From a bacterium (GTDB lineage: Bacteria; Patescibacteria; JAEDAM01; Absconditabacterales; Absconditicoccaceae): a DNA stretch of 19,090 nucleotides. The stretch covers positions 1 through 19,090 of the forward strand of contig JAFRZH010000002.1 in assembly GCA_017442645.1 (NCBI GenBank), in the 5' to 3' direction. Below are positions 17,753 through 19,090 of the stretch, in pieces. A program made the position numbers and the translations under genes. The first letter of the stretch is position 1. Each line of letters starts with the position of its first letter. The notes under the pieces are model-generated. The model saw nothing but the letters and a program-made list of their open reading frames with translations. It ran no database searches and was not told where the DNA came from.

Positions 17753-18787
17753 TTATTCTTTTTGGAATACTTTTTTCATTCGATTTATTTTTTTTGTTAA
17801 TTTTTTGTTTTTTTCTTCAATCTTTGGATAAAATTTGTTCTCTTTTTCAGTTTCAAAATAGAATTGAGCAAATGTTTCTGCGAAATCTTCTTCTTGTGAT
17901 TGTTTTGCGTATTTGCTGACGAAGTCTGAATTTTTACAGTGAATCCCTTCTTCTCGACAAATTTCTGTAAATTCATTTGTGTTTTCTGTTGTATAGTATA
18001 GGTAATGTCCTAGTTCATGATAGAAGACTCTTTGAATATCTGATTCTAAGTCTTTGATGAAATCTTTGATAGATAAGAGATTTAGTGTAATGGTTATTTG
18101 CTGGTTTTTTATTTTATGTCCTTCTTTTTTTTGAGCGGTGTAAGTTCCTTCTGCTATTCCATAGTTGTTTTGATATTGTAAGATAATATTTCCAGAAAGT
18201 GTATTGAGGTCTTCGTCTGTTAAAAATCCTTTTTCTTTTAGTTCTGTGATTTCTTTCTGGAGGAATAATTCTGCATATTGACTAACCATTTTCCCAAAAG
18301 AATCTTTCAGGTTTTTTGTTTTATTTTTGATAGTAATTATTTGGTTTTTTTGGATTTTTTCTGTTAATTTGTCTATTTGATTTGTTTCTTGGCCGAGTTG
18401 GTATTGTTTTTGTAGTAATTCTGCTGTTTTGTTTAGCACTAATGCTTCATCGCAATGAATATTTTTACTTAAAATTCTGTTTTTTAGTTTTTGGAATTTA
18501 TTTTCCATTTCATCAGTATCTCGTTTTTTTATCATGTTTTTGATTGTGGTTAGGTCTGTTTCTTTTAGTCTATCATCGCAGTATAAACTTAATTTATAGG
18601 AAAGTTGATTATAATTAATGTTGTCTTTTATTTTTGTATTTTCGTCAACAAAGAGAGAAAAAGTCTGATTAATCATCATTGTTTCGTTATTTTCAAAATT
18701 TATTTGATTTCCCCATGTTGTTCCCAAAAGGCAGAAACAACATAGTCATCAGATATATTTTTTTATGTTTCATGTTTTTTTTGTCAT
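17753..18787 (-). CDS. Secreted HEXXH zinc metallopeptidase
   Basis: 344 aa, genuine TAA stop. The start is extended to ATG 18787 through three UGA-Gly codons (18772-18770, 18751-18749, 18748-18746). This restores a signal peptide, MTKKTGNIKKYIGGLCCFCL, which is missing if the gene is begun at TTG 18727. The middle is a long Lys/Glu-rich helical region (residues ~70-200). The catalytic part is FYHELGHYLYY (His257, Glu258, His261), then ~38 residues later EEDFAETFAQFY, whose Glu residues suit the third zinc ligand of a gluzincin, as in anthrax lethal-factor-like peptidases. Three Cys (YC, HC, HC) could form a disulfide or stay free. Substrate unknown. After the signal peptide no UGA occurs although about 11 glycines do, unlike the neighbours. 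Confidence 0.85.
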
Positions 18788-18974
18788 TCTATCGTATGAA
18801 AATAAATTTATATTTTATTATATAGTATTTGTGCTTTTTTTTCAAATTTTATTGTTGTAAAACTTTTGGGTATTCGGTTTCTTCTTTTATGTTTCTTTGA
18901 GGAATATTTTTTTTAAAAAATCTCTTGAATTTATAAAATAGATTCTTATAGTTACAGTTGCATTGATAAAACAT

Positions 18975-19051
18975 GGGCGTATAGCTCAGCTGGTTAGAGC
19001 GCATCTCTGATAAGGATGAGGTCGATGGTTCGAGTCCATCTACGCCCACCA
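18975..19051 (+). tRNA. tRNA-Ile (anticodon GAU)
   Basis: Acceptor GGGCGTA pairs with TACGCCC, the discriminator is A, and CCA is encoded (19049-19051). D-arm GCTC...GAGC, anticodon stem CATCT/GGATG (one G-U pair) with loop CTGATAA, T-stem GATGG/CCATC with TTCGAGT loop. 77 nt with CCA. Anticodon GAT reads Ile codons. Confidence 0.97.
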
Positions 19052-19059
19052 TGTTCAAT

Positions 19060-19090
19060 GCCAAGGTAGCTCAGTGGTAGAGCAGAGGAC
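19060..19090 (+). tRNA. Second tRNA, truncated by the window end (possibly Phe)
   Basis: Begins 8 bp after tRNA-Ile. Acceptor 5' strand GCCAAGG, TA, D-arm GCTC AGTGGTA GAGC, then AGAGGAC before the window ends. The anticodon lies outside. The run GCAGAGGAC is common in bacterial tRNA-Phe, which is a guess from memory. Confidence 0.8.

Noticed and set aside
18849..19064. Minus-strand 71-aa frame containing VDGLEPSTSSLSEMRSN
   Set aside because: It is the antisense of tRNA-Ile; this peptide is a well-known spurious translation of tRNA genes.
1..19090. Mycoplasma/Spiroplasma code (UGA = Trp)
   Set aside because: UGA sites match Gly in GGEP, HEFGH and the EF-hand loop, while Trp sites use TGG.
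1..19090. CRISPR array, insertion sequence or prophage
   Set aside because: No regularly spaced repeats, transposase, integrase or capsid-like genes were seen.

Overview
The window is AT-rich DNA from a bacterium that reads UGA as glycine (translation table 25), so it most likely belongs to the Candidate Phyla Radiation groups Gracilibacteria (BD1-5) or Absconditabacteria (SR1). The evidence is internal. Under the standard code almost every gene breaks at TGA. When TGA is read through, the fragments join in one frame and glycine falls exactly where the families need it: the GGEP motif of NrdG, the HEFGH zinc motif of the M3 peptidase, the EF-hand DxNxDG loop and the LRR_5 repeats. All 16 protein genes end in TAA (12) or TAG (4) and none in TGA. 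TGG still encodes tryptophan, so this is not the Mycoplasma code. All coordinates below use table 25.

Layout. 1-5519 (+): an anaerobic nucleotide-reduction locus, nrdD and its activase nrdG. They are separated by a surface-anchored FISUMP/C-type-lectin-like protein and a three-gene block (YbjQ, TfoX-N, GNAT). That block lies between two direct copies of a ~103-bp palindromic repeat. 5676-7671 (+): an unrecognised 304-aa protein with faint transketolase C-terminal character, then a secreted M23 peptidase. 7673-10852 (-): an M3A oligopeptidase followed by a CapA-type phosphoesterase, probably one operon, converging on the M23 gene. 10853-11334: a non-coding stretch with facing terminators and a possible structured small RNA. 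11335-12096 (-): a secreted protein of unknown function. 12348-14585 (-): a 745-aa protein with a coiled-coil middle, a lysozyme-like domain and an EF-hand. It is divergent from 14751-15530 (+), a BspA-type leucine-rich-repeat gene with 13 in-frame UGA codons. 15547-16665 (-): an MscS channel. 16993-17463 (-): a small lipoprotein. 17753-18787 (-): a secreted HELGH metallopeptidase. 18975-19090 (+): tRNA-Ile(GAU) and the start of a second tRNA.

Together the genes suggest a small fermentative anaerobe with many exported or cell-wall-acting proteins (M23, lysozyme-like, CapA, two other peptidases, a lipoprotein and an anchored binding protein). This fits a host-attached lifestyle, but that is inference. 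The most striking item is the FISUMP gene. Its C-terminal 66-codon segment has codon use unlike the rest of the gene (only 2 codons end in A, and there is no UGA) and resembles the variable region of a diversity-generating retroelement target. No reverse transcriptase or template repeat is visible in the window.
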